Below are positions 14,124-22,960 of a stretch of 39,290 nt of DNA, piece by piece (position 1 is the stretch's first letter; the number at the start of each line of letters is the position of its first letter). The notes below the pieces were generated by a model. The model was not told where the DNA came from, made no database searches, and saw nothing but the letters and a program-made list of their open reading frames with translations. The stretch comes from a bacterium D16-51. Lineage in GTDB: Bacteria; Bacillota; Clostridia; Lachnospirales; Lachnospiraceae. The DNA is taken from positions 1 through 39,290 of the forward strand of contig RAYE01000055.1 in assembly GCA_003612285.1 (NCBI GenBank), written 5' to 3'. Position numbers and translations under genes: made by a program.

Positions 14124-14315
14124 TCAAGAACCTGCCTGCACCTTATTCAAAAAATGCGCCGCATTCCTTGAAATATGTTCCTCCGTCTTTTTCTCTATAA
14201 GATGTTCAAAGGCTTCCTGCATGGTCTGTGTGCCGCCAAACTCCCTCGTCACAACAAACCTTGTCTGCGCCTTTTTCCCTTTTTTGTCTGTTTTCATTTC
14301 CCTGTCCATAATCAT
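14124..14315 (-). CDS. Small conserved ORF between the DnaC-like gene and the recombinase
   Basis: A 63-residue basic protein (RFVVTREFGGTQTMQEAFEHLIEKKTEEHI) that overlaps the DnaC-like stop by 4 bases (ATGA style). Proteins with a TREF-GTQ-MQEAF core are common at this place in related elements, just before the integrase. No domain name comes to mind. It may act with the recombinase, which is inferred only from position. Confidence 0.7.
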   Translation of the reverse strand: MIMDREMKTDKKGKKAQTRFVVTREFGGTQTMQEAFEHLIEKKTEEHISRNAAHFLNKVQAGS

Positions 14316-15181
14316 AAATCCGCCCCCTCAGCCTGCACCGTCTTATTCTCCATCATCAGTTCTTTAAGGCGTTCCTTTTTCTGCTGCGCCGCTGCCCTGC
14401 GGAAATCATCCCCCGTAAATCGGACAGGCGTACACATCTCAAGCAGCCTGCCATAAATGCGTGCGTGGGGGACGTCCTCTGGGTTCTTTAGCTGCTCCGG
14501 CGTGAGATTTGTCGTTGCAATCAGCGGCTTTTTGCTGATATACCTGCTGTCAATCACGTTGTATACCTGTTCCAGTCCGTATTCCGTACCCCGCTCCATG
14601 CCGAAATCATCAAGAATAAGCAGGGGATAGGAGCAGAGCCTTACAATGTACTCATTTCTGTTTTCCGAGCCATAAAAAAGGTTGTTGAGTATCGTTGCAA
14701 AGTTTGTCATGCAGACGGGTATTTCCCTCTCCATGAGGGCATTTGCGATACAGCCTGCAAAATAGCTTTTCCCCGATCCGACATTCCCCCACAAGACCAG
14801 CCCGTGGTTCTCCGCTTTCATCTGCTCCCACAGTTCCACATAAGAGTGTGCTTTTTCCATCTGCGGGCATTTCCCGTTGTCGTTTTCAAAAGTCCAGTTC
14901 CGCATCGCCGGATTGGAAAAGCCTTCCCGTTTCAGGCGCTCCACTTCGGCACTGTGTTTTTCATCGGCATCTTTTTTCTCACGTTTTTCGCGTTCTGCCC
15001 TGCGGCAGTCACATTCAGACGGATGCCTGTCACGACCAAATAAAGCCCTGCCTTTAGGGAAATATGCCTCTTTGGGCTTGTGGCATTTCCCACAGTACAA
15101 TAAACCGTTCTCACCCATGTAATCCTCCGGCTCCGGCGTGGTGTCCATCATCTGTAAAATCGTATCGGTCAGACCGTTCAT
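14312..15181 (-). CDS. DnaC-like helicase loader / IstB-type ATPase of element 1b
   Basis: A 289-residue AAA+ ATPase that loads replicative helicase for element replication. It has a Cys pair CGKCHKPKEAYF near 31-42 and a CDC further on that form a likely N-terminal zinc site. Walker A is GNVGSGKSYF (about 137), Walker B LLILDDFGME (about 190), followed by the sensor ATTNL (about 227) and an arginine finger region HARIYGRLLEMC. It overlaps the replisome organiser upstream by 4 bases. A paralogue with the same layout is at 32895-33746. Confidence 0.9.
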   Translation of the reverse strand: MNGLTDTILQMMDTTPEPEDYMGENGLLYCGKCHKPKEAYFPKGRALFGRDRHPSECDCRRAEREKREKKDADEKHSAEVERLKREGFSNPAMRNWTFENDNGKCPQMEKAHSYVELWEQMKAENHGLVLWGNVGSGKSYFAGCIANALMEREIPVCMTNFATILNNLFYGSENRNEYIVRLCSYPLLILDDFGMERGTEYGLEQVYNVIDSRYISKKPLIATTNLTPEQLKNPEDVPHARIYGRLLEMCTPVRFTGDDFRRAAAQQKKERLKELMMENKTVQAEGADL

Positions 15182-15957
15182 AAGCTGTCCTCCTCACTGT
15201 ATGAATAATCGGGTATTCCCTTTTTCAGTGCATTTCCTGCGATTGCTGCCTTTTCAGCGTCCTCCTGCGCCCATTTGTAAATCGTGGCGGCATGGTTATG
15301 GTACTGTTTCCCGCTTGAAGCAATATGTACAGATAAGCGGTCAATGTAATATTCCCATTTGCCGGGCAGTTCAGTTTTCAAAGCATCAAGTTCCGCATCA
15401 GAGAGGAAAACATTATGGAATCTCCCATAAGCAGCGGGGGCGGGCATGTCTTTCTCTCCCTCTCCCTCTTTCTCTATCTCTTTATCTCTCTCTATCTCTA
15501 ACTCTCTCTCTACGCTACAAACCTGTTTCAGATTGTTACCACCCGTTTCCTCCGTGTTACATTGTAACAGCCTGTCATTTCCGGCAGCCTGTTTTTTCCT
15601 CTCCCTATGCTCCCCCACACGCATAGCTGAAGCCGTTTCAGAACCGATGATTGTCGGCACTTCCGTAAGCTGGTACTCGTCATCATCGCCAATCTCTATC
15701 AGCCCATGCCGCTGTAAAAATGCGAGTGTCAACTTCACATTCTCTGCATCCTCATCAAGCGCAAGGGCAATCTCAGAAGCGAAGTTATCTTCCACGCCCT
15801 CAAAGTAAAGTTTCCCCTCGTCCTTTAACGAGAGCAGCAGCATTTTCAGATAGATAATCGTATGCGTATCGCCGCCCGCTATGGAGCGTAACTTCTTGAT
15901 GCGCTTGTCCGAAAACCAGTCCGCTTTCAGTTTCAGCCAGTAATATCTTTTTGCCAT
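15178..15957 (-). CDS. Replisome organiser / replication initiator of element 1b
   Basis: A 259-residue protein of the phage replisome organiser N-terminal family, which binds the element origin and recruits the DnaC-like protein encoded next. It opens with KRYYWLKLKADWFSDKRIKK, and a winged-helix region spans residues 5-110. A variable linker with LEIERDKEIEKEGEGEKD is encoded by a GA-rich simple repeat. The C-terminal domain has YGRFHNVFLSDAELDALK and ends in GIPDYSYSEEDSL, shared with the RepA at 33811. ATG at 15957 was chosen for the GGAGG 8 bases upstream; the longer upstream frame is not needed. Confidence 0.85.
   Translation of the reverse strand: MAKRYYWLKLKADWFSDKRIKKLRSIAGGDTHTIIYLKMLLLSLKDEGKLYFEGVEDNFASEIALALDEDAENVKLTLAFLQRHGLIEIGDDDEYQLTEVPTIIGSETASAMRVGEHRERKKQAAGNDRLLQCNTEETGGNNLKQVCSVERELEIERDKEIEKEGEGEKDMPAPAAYGRFHNVFLSDAELDALKTELPGKWEYYIDRLSVHIASSGKQYHNHAATIYKWAQEDAEKAAIAGNALKKGIPDYSYSEEDSL
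15450..15512. repeat. GA/CT-rich simple-sequence tract inside the initiator gene
   Basis: About 63 bases made almost only of TCTC, CCTC and TATC units. It encodes the acidic/basic alternating linker of the replisome organiser. Length changes by slippage are likely; frame changes would cut off the C-terminal domain. Confidence 0.7.
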
Positions 15958-16136
15958 AAATGCCTCCTTAAACGCACAAAAAGGACAGCCCAGACTTTTC
16001 CCATAAGTCTGTGACTGCCCTTGCGCTGTGTTTGATAATAAATATTCAGAATCCCTTAAACCTTTTCTGCAAACAGTTGGGAAGAATTGCAGAATCATAT
16101 GTGGGATTTATATATTCAGTTTTTGATATTTCTGTT

Positions 16137-16466
16137 CTAAAGTTTCAGCTTGTCCGCACCGTATTTGTGAATGATGCGGAAAAGGATTTCTTTCTCTTTC
16201 CCCTCCGCTTTATCATATAAACCGCGCAGGGTTTTCTGTTCCGTCATTGTGAGGGTATTGGTATAAGGCTTGTAATTTTCTGTGATGAAAACCCCGCCGC
16301 CTTCGCCCGGCTTTGTGTAAATCGGGTAATCAAACGAGAGTGCGATAACGTCATTCATTATCGTGCGCCTTGAAACATCCAGTTCCCATGCAAGCTCCCT
16401 CATTGTCGTATGCCCTCTGGCGGATAAAATGCTGATGATTTCCATTCTCCGGTGTGCAGTGTCCAT
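16137..16466 (-). CDS. HTH_11/DeoR-type regulator, first of a pair
   Basis: A 109-residue protein with an N-terminal winged helix-turn-helix (TTMRELAWELDVSRRTIMNDVIAL, helix at about 20-45) of the HTH_11 kind used by WYL/DeoR regulators, but no ligand domain. The C-terminal half (LTMTEQKTLRGLYDK and on) is shared in layout with the next gene upstream. It probably represses the element's own promoters. It follows the second regulator by 20 bases. Confidence 0.75.
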   Translation of the reverse strand: MDTAHRRMEIISILSARGHTTMRELAWELDVSRRTIMNDVIALSFDYPIYTKPGEGGGVFITENYKPYTNTLTMTEQKTLRGLYDKAEGKEKEILFRIIHKYGADKLKL

Positions 16467-16486
16467 GCCACGCCTCCCGTCATTTT

Positions 16487-16825
16487 CTATGTAAAACTTC
16501 CGCAGTACGGTCCAAATTCATGTATGATTGACAGGACAATTTTCCTGTCATCTGAACCACAGGTCACAGCAACTTTTTCCAAGCATTCCAACTGTTCCTG
16601 CGTGAGCGTATTCTGGTGCTGCCCAACACCGTCCGCAAGAAGATAGCCGCCGTCATATCCCTGCTTTGCGATAACGGGGAGTTCCTCGCCAATGATGTCA
16701 AAATCCCTGCGTATGGCTTTCCTGCCGACACCGTACATCTTCATCATTTGTGATGTAGTCAGCTTTTTTCCCGACAGCAGCATACGCTCAATATCACGTC
16801 GCCGCTGGAATGCGTTGTCCTTCAT
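16487..16825 (-). CDS. HTH_11/DeoR-type regulator, second of a pair
   Basis: A 112-residue paralogue of the regulator at 16137. The helix-turn-helix is LTTSQMMKMYGVGRKAIRRD (about 22-41) and the glycine-rich wing YDGGYLLADG. The C-terminal part LTQEQLECLEKVAV matches the TLTMTEQKTL region of its partner. It is the gene nearest to the divergent mobC, with a 420-base region of inverted repeats between. Likely a control pair for replication and mobilisation genes; not recognised as a named protein. Confidence 0.75.
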   Translation of the reverse strand: MKDNAFQRRRDIERMLLSGKKLTTSQMMKMYGVGRKAIRRDFDIIGEELPVIAKQGYDGGYLLADGVGQHQNTLTQEQLECLEKVAVTCGSDDRKIVLSIIHEFGPYCGSFT

Positions 16826-17247
16826 ATTCCACCTCCTTCCCCTGTTTGATTCCCTGTGGGTATTATAGAAAAAGTAATGTTCCCCCTATGGCTACCTTCC
16901 TCAAAAAATCTGAATATTTTTTCAAAAACGGTAAAAGTTATACCGACTTTTTTCTGAAAGAATCCCGTATTTATCAGCACTGCCAAAAAAGTCGGGATAA
17001 CGAATAGCAAGCACTGCCTGTGTTCCCTCACAGGCTGATTTTTTCCAATTTTCCAAAGGACGGAAACTTGAAAAAAATGCTTGTAGGGGGAAGTTTCCCC
17101 CTAACCCCCTCTGTGTTCAAAAATCACGAAATGTCCTGCCGGAATTTCTGATTTTTTTCACTCATTTTTTGCACGAATATCCCCCGTAATGGGATAGAAG
17201 ATAGTGTAAAATCCTTTCATAATCCCATTACAGAAAGGACATTGAAA
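16826..17247. promoter_or_regulatory. Divergent control region and oriT candidate of element 1b
   Basis: There is no gene in these 420 bases between the regulator pair (minus) and mobC (plus). They hold a 15-bp inverted repeat with one mismatch (16939-16953 and 16985-16999, TATACCGACTTTTTT), a GCCTGTG/CACAGGC hairpin followed by Ts (17016-17035), and TAGGGGG/CCCCCTA at 17084-17103. TGTCCTGCCGGAATTT at 17132-17147 is nearly shared with the mobC upstream region at 37118-37133. This combination is what an origin of transfer plus operators would look like, but no nick site can be proven. Confidence 0.5.
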
Positions 17248-17589
17248 ATGGCAAACAGAGAGCGCAAAAATGAGTTGAAAATATACCTGAGTGATGACGA
17301 GCAGTATATACTGGAGCAGAAAGTAAAAATCTCCGGCATGAAAAGCAAGTCCACCTTCCTGCGGCATCTGATTTTATACGGTTTTGTCTATGACATTGAC
17401 TATTCCGATTTACGGGAATACAATGCCGCACTCGGAAAAATCGGCGGCAATTTAAACCAGATAGCAAAACGAATGAACGCAACGGGCAACGTGTATAAAG
17501 CCGATGTAGAGGAAGTAAAAAAGCTGATGAAACAGGTGTGGGATACACAGAAGTCCATGCTTTCCAGACAGCCCAGCATGAAGCAATAA
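17248..17589 (+). CDS. mobC: MobC relaxosome protein (ribbon-helix-helix)
   Basis: A 113-residue DNA-binding accessory of conjugative relaxases. It has a basic start NRERKNELKIYLSDDEQYI with a ribbon-helix-helix, then KIGGNLNQIAKRMN (about 70-83), the family signature. GAAAGGA lies 8 bases before the ATG at 17248; a TTG two codons upstream is also possible. It is the only plus-strand gene of element 1b. No relaxase gene follows, which is unusual; a second MobC with its own relaxase is at 36640-37035. Confidence 0.88.
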   Translation: MANRERKNELKIYLSDDEQYILEQKVKISGMKSKSTFLRHLILYGFVYDIDYSDLREYNAALGKIGGNLNQIAKRMNATGNVYKADVEEVKKLMKQVWDTQKSMLSRQPSMKQ

Positions 17590-18129
17590 AAAAACTACCA
17601 GCATAACACATCTGCCATCAATTTATCTTTGTAAATATCAAAAATACAAACCGCAACAAAATCCGAAAACGGGCAAAATTCGACACAAAAAAGGTGTATC
17701 GTCTTGAAGTTTTATCCTTCATTCCAATACACCTTAATATGTGCCATATATTGTTGTCTTTAATAATTATTTTTATTCGATACCTATATGCTTTTTGTTT
17801 TGTTTTCATCATAATCTGTTCTCCATTCCTGACGCATTTTGATATAGATTGCCAAACAAAATGCAATGCAACTCTTTCTATCCATGAATTACATTGCAAT
17901 ATAAAATTTCTTATAAACTGACACTTTTCAAGTGCAGTGCTGACAAATATATCTGTTCATTGGCTCTGTATATGGCTCTTTGACAACGACAATTTGTAAA
18001 CCCTTTATTTCAATCAGAACTTCTTGCTATATTTCAAATAGTAGAGGGGATAATTCTTTCAAAACAGTATCCCCTCTTATTTTGTTTTGCTTCCTACTGC
18101 CGCAGATGGGCATTACAACTATTCCATCT
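17590..18129. other. Non-coding AT-rich stretch between mobC and the ABC operon
   Basis: I see no gene and no relaxase remains in these 540 bases. AGAGGGGATA at 18043-18052 pairs perfectly with TATCCCCTCT at 18068-18077 and is followed by a T-rich run on the plus strand. It lies between converging mobC and ABC transcripts. Confidence 0.55.
18043..18077. terminator. Terminator hairpin between converging genes
   Basis: 10-bp perfect stem AGAGGGGATA/TATCCCCTCT with a 15-base loop. TTATTTTGTTTTG follows on the plus strand. It could stop both mobC and the ABC operon. Confidence 0.6.
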
Positions 18130-18759
18130 TCATATTTGCTGCAATTCACCTTTCTTCAAACGAAAGACTACATCCGCCCGTTTTGCCAAGTCATTGGAGT
18201 GGGTTACAATTACGACGCATTTCCCCATCTGATGGGCGCATTCTTTTAAAATATTTGTGATGTCAACTGCGGTATCCTCGTCCAGATTTCCAGTCGGCTC
18301 GTCCGCAAGGATAACACTTGCGTCAGAAGCCAATGCACGGGCGATTGCCACTCGCTGCTGCTGACCGCCAGAGAGCTTCAGCACGTTTCGTCTGCTTTCT
18401 TCCTCGGTTAGTCCCATACGCTCTAAAACGGGCATAGGCGGCACCTTTGAGGTAAGAGCCACATTTTCTCTCGGTGTCAGATAGTCTATCAGATTGTAGC
18501 TCTGGAAGATAAATGCAACGTGATTCTTGCGGTGTGCTGCAAGTCCAGTCTTTTCAATATCCTCACCGTTGTATAAAATCTGTCCGCTCTGGGGGCTGTC
18601 CAGACCTCCAAGCAGGGAGAGCAGGGTAGTCTTTCCGCAGCCCGATGAGCCGAGGATTGCATACATTTTACCTGCTTCTAATTCTGCATTTACATTTTTT
18701 AATACGTTCCGCTTATCGTCATAGGAATAGCGGATATTACAAATTTCCATAATGCTCAT
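18130..18759 (-). CDS. ABC transporter ATPase (LolD/MacB/Vex type)
   Basis: A 209-residue ATP-binding subunit. Walker A is GSSGCGKTTLLS (about 36), the Q-loop AFIFQSYNLI (about 82), the signature LSGGQQQRVAIARAL (about 130) and Walker B VILADEPTGNLDE (about 150), ending with a H-loop in VTHSND. This is the LolD/MacB branch that works with FtsX-type permeases. AGGAGG lies just before the ATG. It is the last gene of the operon with two FtsX-like permeases, which it follows by 15 bases. Likely exports or extracts a peptide or lipid-linked compound at the membrane. Confidence 0.92.
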   Translation of the reverse strand: MSIMEICNIRYSYDDKRNVLKNVNAELEAGKMYAILGSSGCGKTTLLSLLGGLDSPQSGQILYNGEDIEKTGLAAHRKNHVAFIFQSYNLIDYLTPRENVALTSKVPPMPVLERMGLTEEESRRNVLKLSGGQQQRVAIARALASDASVILADEPTGNLDEDTAVDITNILKECAHQMGKCVVIVTHSNDLAKRADVVFRLKKGELQQI

Positions 18760-18774
18760 TGAAAAAATACCTCC

Positions 18775-20163
18775 TTAACTCATCTGTGATAAAATTTTTT
18801 TAGGCTTCATCTGTATGACTGAAATGGATGCCGCTGAAACGGAAAACACTATCAGTAACGTACCGAAAATATAGATATATAGCAAATAGTCGGGGCTAAC
18901 ATCTACTTGAACAGATTCCAGTGTTTCCACATTAGAAGTGTCATATGGAATATACTGTCCTGTTATATCAAGGTACTCTGTGCCATCGTCTGGCAGTTCT
19001 ATTTCGAGCAGTGGCTGTGATTCAGACACTTGGTGGAAAATCAAGTCGCTCACTCCTTGTGAAATGAGACTGCTTGTAAAAAAGGACAGCCCAAAAGCCA
19101 CTACCGCTATCATCAGCACTTCTACCGTATACTGCAAAAGAATCCTGCTTTTTGATATTCCGACAGAGAGCAGGATGCCCGTTTCATGCCGACGCTGCTT
19201 TATCCACATGGAAAGAATCAGTATCAAAATACCGACACTCACTGCAACGCATCCGACAATGAGCCAGACAATCAGATTCTGCATAGCTGTCAAAGGAGAA
19301 GCAACTGCTTCGTATGCGGAGTTATCCATTGTAAGGGTAAAGGAATCCCAGTCTAAATCAAGGGCTTTTATCTGGCTTGCGATTCTTTCCATTTCTCTGG
19401 GGTCATCCACATAAAAATCAACGCCGTTATCATACTGTATCACATCCCTCTGCATGATTTCCTGCATTGCCTTATTGTCTATAATTAAGCGGTTGCGCTT
19501 ATCCGTTGAGGTGGTATTAAATTCGTTGTCTGCTTCATACGCATAGATGCCGATAATTGTCAAAGTTACATCGGGATAGTTCCCGCTGTCATAACAGCAC
19601 TGCACGGTAATGGTATCGCCAAGTTTTAAGGCATTTTTCTCGGCAATGGCTGTACTGATAAGGACAACATGGTCATCGTCCTTCTTAATATGCCGCCCCT
19701 CCACCAACTGAAACGCCTTGCGGGTAAAGAAGTTGAAATACTCTGAATCTGTCACGGATGGAAGCCTGCTGTAATCACTTCCTGCCCCAAAGCTGAAGCC
19801 CGATATAAAGCTGAAATTTTTTGCAAATACGCTTCCATCCCCTAAACCGTTATATGCCTTTATTCCGTCTATGGACATTATTTTCTGAATATCCTCATCG
19901 GTAATAGGCGCACCGATGTAATCAACCAACATGCCACCTGCCGCCTGCTGATACTGCCAGTTCTTTCTGTTGTTTTCATCCAATTCAAGGCGGATACTCC
20001 CGCCTACAGACTGGCGCAGACTTAGGGCAGAATCATCTGCCGCTTTATATATGGATAATCCAGTCAGAATAAAGGTGGATATTGTAACCAACACCAAAAA
20101 CAGGATAAGGGTTTTTGTCTTTTTCCGCATCGTATATAAAAATGCTCTTTTCAATGTACTCAT
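18775..20163 (-). CDS. FtsX-like ABC permease, 462 aa
   Basis: One of two membrane subunits of a MacB/Vex-type transporter. There is an N-terminal membrane segment (about 15-37) and then a large extracellular domain (about 40-280), which carries the MacB periplasmic-like fold. Three C-terminal membrane segments (about 290-315, 340-365 and 425-450) surround the FtsX motif KQRRHETGILLSVGISKSRI. It starts 16 bases after the sister permease. The Vex-VncRS system of streptococci has the same set of parts; the substrate is unknown. Confidence 0.88.
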   Translation of the reverse strand: MSTLKRAFLYTMRKKTKTLILFLVLVTISTFILTGLSIYKAADDSALSLRQSVGGSIRLELDENNRKNWQYQQAAGGMLVDYIGAPITDEDIQKIMSIDGIKAYNGLGDGSVFAKNFSFISGFSFGAGSDYSRLPSVTDSEYFNFFTRKAFQLVEGRHIKKDDDHVVLISTAIAEKNALKLGDTITVQCCYDSGNYPDVTLTIIGIYAYEADNEFNTTSTDKRNRLIIDNKAMQEIMQRDVIQYDNGVDFYVDDPREMERIASQIKALDLDWDSFTLTMDNSAYEAVASPLTAMQNLIVWLIVGCVAVSVGILILILSMWIKQRRHETGILLSVGISKSRILLQYTVEVLMIAVVAFGLSFFTSSLISQGVSDLIFHQVSESQPLLEIELPDDGTEYLDITGQYIPYDTSNVETLESVQVDVSPDYLLYIYIFGTLLIVFSVSAASISVIQMKPKKILSQMS

Positions 20164-20179
20164 GGCTTTTATCCTCCTG

Positions 20180-21409
20180 TCAGCTCATTTTTGATAAAAT
20201 ATCTTTTGGTTTCATTCGGGCAACCGGCAAAGCAGCCGTAACCACTGCAAGCACGATAATAAGTGTCTCTAAAAGGAATTGCAGAGCTGTCGTTTTTAGG
20301 GAAATTGACATTGCAATTACAGTTCCCATATTTTTTAGGGCAGCTTCTATTTGTCCTACAATGAACTGTCCCAACATGGGTGATACAAAGAACACTAAGA
20401 CAGCAATCATAAGGATTTCACAAATAAGCTGTAGCATAATCTGGGGAGCTGATTCGCCAACGGAAAGGAATATCCCTGCTTCGTGTATCCGATTCTTTAT
20501 CCTCATTGCAAGCACAAGGGCTACTACGATAAAACCAACTCCTGCAATTACAGTAATCAATATTTCCGTAAGCCGTTCCATTGTCTGAATCTGATATGCG
20601 ACCGCCTTGTATTCGGATTCATTGATGCGGATAAAGTAATCTTCCCACTGGATGGATTCTATCTGCTGTACCTGCTCCACAATGTGATTCAATTCCTTTG
20701 GGTCATTCACATAGAAAGTTACATTCCCAGAATATCCGAAAGGTTTTTGCCCAGACAATTTCCAGTAAACATCATGGGTTGTGAAAATGGTGTCATCATC
20801 ATATTCCATCTTCCCATCACTGGAATACAGCCCTACAATCAAGACCTTGGCTTGCTCCCTACTGTCATTGGAAGCAGATTTCAAAACAAGTTCACTGCCA
20901 ACTTGTAAATCATTCTCTGCTGCCAGTTTATCACTGATAAGTGCTGCGTCCCTGTCATCTTCCGTAATATGCCTGCCCTCCGATAATTCCAGTATTCCGT
21001 TCATAAAATCCGTCTGGCAGGCGGTTTCCGTATTAGCGGAAAGACTGCCGCTTGACATTCCAGAAAGATAGTAGATTCCCTCGGCAGTGACAGAAGTGTG
21101 CTGTTCGGCATTGTAAGTCTTTATGCCCTCTATACTTATCATCTGTTCCGCTGCTTTAAGGGAAATAGGGATTTTTTCAGTGGTATATCCTGTTTCGCCG
21201 TCATGAAAGTCCAGATTGTTGATGTTCCCGCTCATGGTAAAAGACGCACCTATTGTTGCCCGCAGATTCTCCGCTGCTTTTGCCGTTCCGTCCCGGATGG
21301 AAATTCCCACCATGACCGACTCAGTTATTAAAAACAACAGAAGAAAAAGCGTCAAACTCTTTCCTTTCTTTCTAACGACATAAAGTAACGCTCTCTTGTA
21401 GACGTTCAA
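20180..21409 (-). CDS. FtsX-like ABC permease, 409 aa
   Basis: Sister of the permease at 18775-20163 with the same layout: a membrane segment at about 16-35, an extracellular domain to about 275, the FtsX motif KNRIHEAGIFLSVGESAPQI, and three C-terminal segments. It ends in RMKPKDILSKMS, like its partner. The start is a TTG at 21409, preceded by AGGAGG 7 bases upstream. It is the first gene of the permease-permease-ATPase run. The upstream region carries an operator-like motif also found before the response regulator gene. Confidence 0.88.
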   Translation of the reverse strand: MNVYKRALLYVVRKKGKSLTLFLLLFLITESVMVGISIRDGTAKAAENLRATIGASFTMSGNINNLDFHDGETGYTTEKIPISLKAAEQMISIEGIKTYNAEQHTSVTAEGIYYLSGMSSGSLSANTETACQTDFMNGILELSEGRHITEDDRDAALISDKLAAENDLQVGSELVLKSASNDSREQAKVLIVGLYSSDGKMEYDDDTIFTTHDVYWKLSGQKPFGYSGNVTFYVNDPKELNHIVEQVQQIESIQWEDYFIRINESEYKAVAYQIQTMERLTEILITVIAGVGFIVVALVLAMRIKNRIHEAGIFLSVGESAPQIMLQLICEILMIAVLVFFVSPMLGQFIVGQIEAALKNMGTVIAMSISLKTTALQFLLETLIIVLAVVTAALPVARMKPKDILSKMS

Positions 21410-21450
21410 AACAGTTCCTCCTTTCGTTTGATACCGTTAGATTCTATCCC

Positions 21451-21469
21451 TCTCATGTGATTGGAGTAT
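21451..21469 (-). promoter_or_regulatory. Operator-like motif before the ABC operon
   Basis: On the minus strand ATACTCCAATCACATGAGA. It nearly matches ATACTCCATACACATGGAGA before the response regulator (23651-23670). Probably bound by the response regulator. Confidence 0.55.
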
Positions 21470-21501
21470 CATTCTAATATGAATGGCGTATGAAATTGCA
21501 G

Positions 21502-21531
21502 AAAAAAAGCTGCCTGCTTTCTGTACAGGCA
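21502..21531 (-). terminator. Terminator after the histidine kinase gene
   Basis: TGCCTG/CAGGCA stem (21511-21516 and 21526-21531) with a 9-base loop, followed on the minus strand by a run of seven Ts. It separates the regulator pair from the transporter genes, which therefore have their own promoter. Confidence 0.75.
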
Positions 21532-21544
21532 ACTTTCAAGCTAT

Positions 21545-22960
21545 CTAAAATTCTATTGTGAAACACATTCCGCTGTTATCCTCTATGGCTGCAAACGTAT
21601 AAGGAATCTGCAAGGTTTTTAGGATTGTATCAACAATATATAAGCCTAATCCATTTCCACCCTTATCTGGGCTGCTTCCATACTCTGGGCGGTAGAACGG
21701 TTCAAAGATGTGGGTTAGATATTGCTGGGGAATCGGGATACATTCGTTCTCGAAAATCAGATTTTGATTCTCTATATAAATTCTAATACTGCCTCCCTTG
21801 GGTGTATAGGAGACAGCGTTAGCCAGCAGGTTAGAGATTACTTTTTTTATCATAGGGAGAGGATAGCATATCAAAAGTTTTTTGTAAGTATCCGTTTCTA
21901 TGCAAATCCCTTTCGACTTGGCAATAATCACATAAGGCGAAATCACCTGTGGAATCAGTTTGGATAAGTCGATTTCTTCATCCTCTCCATCCTGTGACTT
22001 TTCAAACTTTGATACGTCCAGAATTTCCCGAATCATTGCCGCCAGTTGCTCCATCAAAATTTTGCACTTTGGCAAATACACGCTATGGTCTTTGTATTTC
22101 CCCACATTCAAAATCATATTTTCTAACATCACGTTTACAGCAGTAACGGGCGTTTTCAATTCATGGGAAGCAGAGCGAAGCAAGTTTGTTTTTTGTACTT
22201 CCATTTCTTCTACTTTGTGGATTTCCTGCTCCAAGTCATGAATTGTTTTGAGCAGACTATCATACAGGTTGTTTACATTATCTGCCAATGTTTCAATTTC
22301 ATCATGGGTATGGATTTCACAATGGACATCCGATGTCAATTCCTGCATCTGCTTTGTTGCACTTGAAATCTGTTTGATTGGCTTTGTGAGCATATGGGAA
22401 TATGCCAAAGCAGACAATATTGAAATAAGCGTACATAAAAAGGCAGTAATGGGTAAAATAACAATGACTGTACTGACCGCATCCTCAATTTGCTGTCTTG
22501 AAACCGTGGCTTTTACATATCCGTTTTCATTCGGCAATATCCTTTCCACATAAAAGAAATCTGTATTGCCTCTTGGATTCTGGGACAGTGATATTTTTAT
22601 TTTTCCATCTGTTTCTTCTGCAATGATGTTCACCACTTCTGTAGTGTCAGAAGAATTCAAAAGCTCTGATTCACCTGCATTCAGTAAATTCATTACATAG
22701 GTATAGCCACCATAGCATACTGAAACATCAGCCCACCATTTCCCAGCAAATTTTGTCACTAATGGAAGTCTTTCCGAATTTGGAGTATTCGCTATTTCTT
22801 CACACAAGTTTGCTACATCGTCTTCCAATTCGTTCCGCTGACGAAAATTATATACCACTGGAAGCAGACTATAAATAAGTAAGTGGGAAACTGCCACAAT
22901 TATAAGCATCAGACTAAATGTATATAAAAAGGTTTTTGGAAAAAGTTTCAGTTTTTTCAT
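21545..22960 (-). CDS. Sensor histidine kinase (VncS/VanS-like)
   Basis: A 471-residue membrane sensor kinase. It has a membrane segment at 10-35, an extracellular sensor to about 165, a second segment at 168-190 and a HAMP domain (about 190-245). The phospho-acceptor box is ASHELKTPVTAVN (H about 271). The ATPase domain has N-box SNLLANAVSY (about 375), G1/F-box FEPFYRPEYG and G2 GGNGLGLYI (about 435). It overlaps the response regulator gene by 4 bases. It likely senses what the neighbouring transporter handles. Confidence 0.9.
   Translation of the reverse strand: MKKLKLFPKTFLYTFSLMLIIVAVSHLLIYSLLPVVYNFRQRNELEDDVANLCEEIANTPNSERLPLVTKFAGKWWADVSVCYGGYTYVMNLLNAGESELLNSSDTTEVVNIIAEETDGKIKISLSQNPRGNTDFFYVERILPNENGYVKATVSRQQIEDAVSTVIVILPITAFLCTLISILSALAYSHMLTKPIKQISSATKQMQELTSDVHCEIHTHDEIETLADNVNNLYDSLLKTIHDLEQEIHKVEEMEVQKTNLLRSASHELKTPVTAVNVMLENMILNVGKYKDHSVYLPKCKILMEQLAAMIREILDVSKFEKSQDGEDEEIDLSKLIPQVISPYVIIAKSKGICIETDTYKKLLICYPLPMIKKVISNLLANAVSYTPKGGSIRIYIENQNLIFENECIPIPQQYLTHIFEPFYRPEYGSSPDKGGNGLGLYIVDTILKTLQIPYTFAAIEDNSGMCFTIEF

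Noticed and set aside
15138-15626. 162-codon plus-strand ORF rich in SLSLSL repeats
   Set aside because: It is the complement of the GA-rich tract in the initiator gene.
16822-17031. ORFs on both strands between regulators and mobC
   Set aside because: No ribosome sites; the region is better explained by inverted repeats.
18938-19414. 158-codon plus-strand ORF inside a permease gene
   Set aside because: Antisense shadow of an FtsX-like permease.
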